Of a stretch of 7,324 nucleotides of DNA, positions 5,617 through 7,324 are shown in pieces (the first letter of the stretch is position 1; each line of letters starts with the position of its first letter). The notes under the pieces were generated by a model, which was not told the origin of the DNA, searched no databases, and saw only the letters and a program-made list of their open reading frames with translations. Source of the DNA: an uncultured Oscillospiraceae bacterium (GTDB lineage: Bacteria > Bacillota > Clostridia > Oscillospirales > Ruminococcaceae); assembly GCA_934408835.1 (NCBI GenBank), contig CAKRVU010000061.1, positions 1-7,324 of the forward strand, given 5' to 3'. The position numbers were made by a program, and so were the translations under genes.

Positions 5617-6086
5617 TGCTCATCCTCCTTTTCCTTTGGCAGATCCAAACACATTTGCCGATACTCCAAATCTTCAAATCCGAATTGCCGATAAAGCTTC
5701 CTAGCTCGACAGTTCTGTAGTGTCGTCTCCAAACGAAACCGTTTGACCACGTTCTCATACTCCGAAAACAGCCAGCGGAAAAAGGCGCGCCCAATTCCTT
5801 GTCCCCGATACTCAGGTGAAAGATATAGCTCCTCAATCCAAACAACCTTTCCGGCTACCTCGGTGGAGTAAGAAAAGGAAAGAAGCGCATAACCACACGG
5901 TACCGAATCGGATTCCAATAACAGTCCCCGGCAAAAAACCGACTCCCGCAGCAAATGATTGAAGTTTTGTTCCAACAAAGAAAGAGGAACCGCATGCAAT
6001 ACGGCAGAGGAGTGGACAAACTCCTCCGCCAAAGTCAAATAGACACTGCGATCTGCGGGCGTCATATCGCGAACCACTAGCTTCAT
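5613..6086 (-). CDS. GNAT family N-acetyltransferase
   Basis: This 157-aa protein is predicted to transfer an acetyl group from acetyl-CoA to an amine. The central strand WIEELYLSPEYRG leads into the acetyl-CoA pyrophosphate-binding motif RGQGIG (94-99), followed by helix alpha-3. A later segment with N125, A128 and LYRQFGF (131-137) is the usual motif B. The N-terminal RDMTPAD start is typical of Gcn5-like proteins, and the length is normal. The acceptor (amino acid, polyamine, antibiotic or protein) cannot be assigned. The start ATG (6084-6086) overlaps the aminopeptidase stop as ATGA. A modest AAAAGGA (6098-6104) lies 11 nt upstream, longer than ideal, so translation probably depends partly on ribosomes finishing the aminopeptidase gene. 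The SDR gene follows with a 4-nt overlap. Confidence 0.9.
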   Translation of the reverse strand: MKLVVRDMTPADRSVYLTLAEEFVHSSAVLHAVPLSLLEQNFNHLLRESVFCRGLLLESDSVPCGYALLSFSYSTEVAGKVVWIEELYLSPEYRGQGIGRAFFRWLFSEYENVVKRFRLETTLQNCRARKLYRQFGFEDLEYRQMCLDLPKEKEDEQ

Positions 6087-7324
6087 CTTTCAGATAGTCC
6101 TTTTGCCTGCAAAAAGCTGTGATACGTCCGATAAGCCTGATAGATGTCCACCTTGGATGTGACCTCAAACGGAGCGTGCATTGATAATACCGGAATGCCC
6201 ACATCGACAACATTCATATTTAAGTTGGCCAAGAACATCGCAACGGTTCCGCCGCCGCCAGCGTCCACCTTGCCAAGCTCCCCTGTTTGCCAAATAATAT
6301 TTTCCCTATCCAGTAACCGTGTAATCTGATCAACAAATTCAGCGGAAGCGTCTGAAGTGCCGCTTTTCCCACGGGAACCGGTATATTTAGTGACAACAAC
6401 ACCATAGTTGCAAAACGCGGCGTTGTTCTGTTCGGATACATCCGGAAAAGTAGGATCAAACCCGGCATTCACATCGGCTGAAATACAATGACTGTTGGAA
6501 AGGACAGTTCTTCCATTGGTCTGGAAGATAGCGGCCAAATCCTCTATAAAATATGGGAAAAACGAGGAATTCAAGCCAGTGTTCCCATCACTGCCTATTT
6601 CTTCTTTATCAGCCAACACAACAACGGCCGTCCGTTGCAACGTTTTGCAAGATAAAATCGCCTGTACCGCCGTATAAGCGCAAACACGGTCGTCCTGTCC
6701 GTAGCCGCCAATCATGCTCCGATCGAATCCAACATCAGAAGCCGGAAATGCGGGAACCATTTCCAGTTCAGCTGAAATAAAGTCGCGCTCCGTTATGTTG
6801 TATTTCTCGTACAGCAGCCGCAATATCGCCAGCTTGACCTTCTCGCTCTCCTGATCGTCCCGAAAAGGATGCAGCCCTATCAAAACGTTCAGCTCTTCTC
6901 CGGCAATCGCATCCTTAGAAGGGCGCTTCATCTGCTCGGTAGCCAAATGAATCAGCAGATCGTTCACACAAAATACCGGATCCCCCGGTTCGTCCCCAAT
7001 TCGAACGGATACCCGCTCTCCATTTTGTTTGATCACCACTCCGTGCAGAGAAAGAGGGATTGTCGCCCACTGATATTTTTTGATACCGCCATAATAATGC
7101 GTCTTAAAAAAGGCCATTTCGTGGCTTTCATACAAAGGATTGGGCTTTAAATCCAACCGAGGAGAATCCAAATGCGCCGCCACCACATGAACGCCCTGCT
7201 CCAACGGCTCCTCTCCGATCACAGCTAAAATAACACTTTTATCTCGGTTATTCAAGTACACCTTGTCTCCGGCATGATAGCTTGCCTTCGGTGAAAAAGG
7301 GACAAACCCATGCTGCTCCACCTC
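6083..7324 (-). CDS. M18 family zinc aminopeptidase (5' end outside window)
   Basis: This metallo-aminopeptidase is expected to release N-terminal residues from peptides in the cytoplasm with two zinc ions. Counting from the GTG codon at 7321, which is internal because the frame is open to the window edge, the visible 412 residues carry every expected zinc or catalytic residue. These are His50 in AAHLDSPR, Asp210 in GYGQDDR, the Glu240-Glu241 pair in DKEEIGSDG, Asp283 in SADVNAG and His382 in SMHAPFE. DAGGGGTVA (353-361) is also typical. Family members have about 430-470 residues, so some 20-60 N-terminal residues and the promoter lie beyond the right edge. M18 enzymes often form dodecameric shells and prefer acidic or aliphatic N-termini, but specificity is not readable here. 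It is the first visible gene of an operon with the GNAT and SDR genes. Confidence 0.95.
   Translation of the reverse strand, partial: EVEQHGFVPFSPKASYHAGDKVYLNNRDKSVILAVIGEEPLEQGVHVVAAHLDSPRLDLKPNPLYESHEMAFFKTHYYGGIKKYQWATIPLSLHGVVIKQNGERVSVRIGDEPGDPVFCVNDLLIHLATEQMKRPSKDAIAGEELNVLIGLHPFRDDQESEKVKLAILRLLYEKYNITERDFISAELEMVPAFPASDVGFDRSMIGGYGQDDRVCAYTAVQAILSCKTLQRTAVVVLADKEEIGSDGNTGLNSSFFPYFIEDLAAIFQTNGRTVLSNSHCISADVNAGFDPTFPDVSEQNNAAFCNYGVVVTKYTGSRGKSGTSDASAEFVDQITRLLDRENIIWQTGELGKVDAGGGGTVAMFLANLNMNVVDVGIPVLSMHAPFEVTSKVDIYQAYRTYHSFLQAKGLSER

Overview
The window reads as ordinary chromosomal DNA from a low-to-mid GC Gram-positive anaerobe, most likely a member of the Clostridia. This rests on four things: strong AGGAGG-type ribosome binding sites, tRNA genes with an encoded CCA end, moderately AT-rich coding sequence, and the gene content. 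That content includes the paired radical SAM / DUF2344 genes, a clostridial-type M18 aminopeptidase and a ThiN-type thiamine pyrophosphokinase. The organism assignment is inference. I see no insertion sequence, phage gene, CRISPR array or plasmid function.

Layout from left to right. At 1-155 there is a minus-strand tRNA pair, transcribed Val(UAC) then Asp(GUC), from a perfect-consensus promoter at 197-225. The spacer of that promoter is filled by a 16-bp palindrome. At 268-4127 lies a tightly packed minus-strand operon of four genes. In transcription order they are a PGM-like HAD hydrolase, an MtnX-like HAD-IB phosphatase, a TIGR03960-type radical SAM protein and its usual partner, a TIGR03936/DUF2344 protein. 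The last gene starts at a TTG codon that overlaps the radical SAM stop codon. At 4128-4190 a 63-bp divergent promoter region separates this operon from thiN (4191-4805, plus strand). thiN ends at a clear intrinsic terminator, which runs into the 3' end of a convergent operon.

That second minus-strand operon (4858-7324) encodes, in transcription order, an M18 zinc aminopeptidase (5' end outside the window), a GNAT acetyltransferase and a classical SDR oxidoreductase. They are joined by ATGA and GTGA 4-nt overlaps, so their translation is probably coupled.

The least understood element is the radical SAM/DUF2344 pair. The proteins belong to families without an assigned reaction as far as I know, and here they follow two HAD phosphatases. 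In many Clostridia the pair is followed by ribonuclease G and the L21/L27 ribosomal protein genes, but here it is followed directly by tRNA genes. I found no strong case for a wholly new system; the findings below are mostly about regulatory architecture and gene context.
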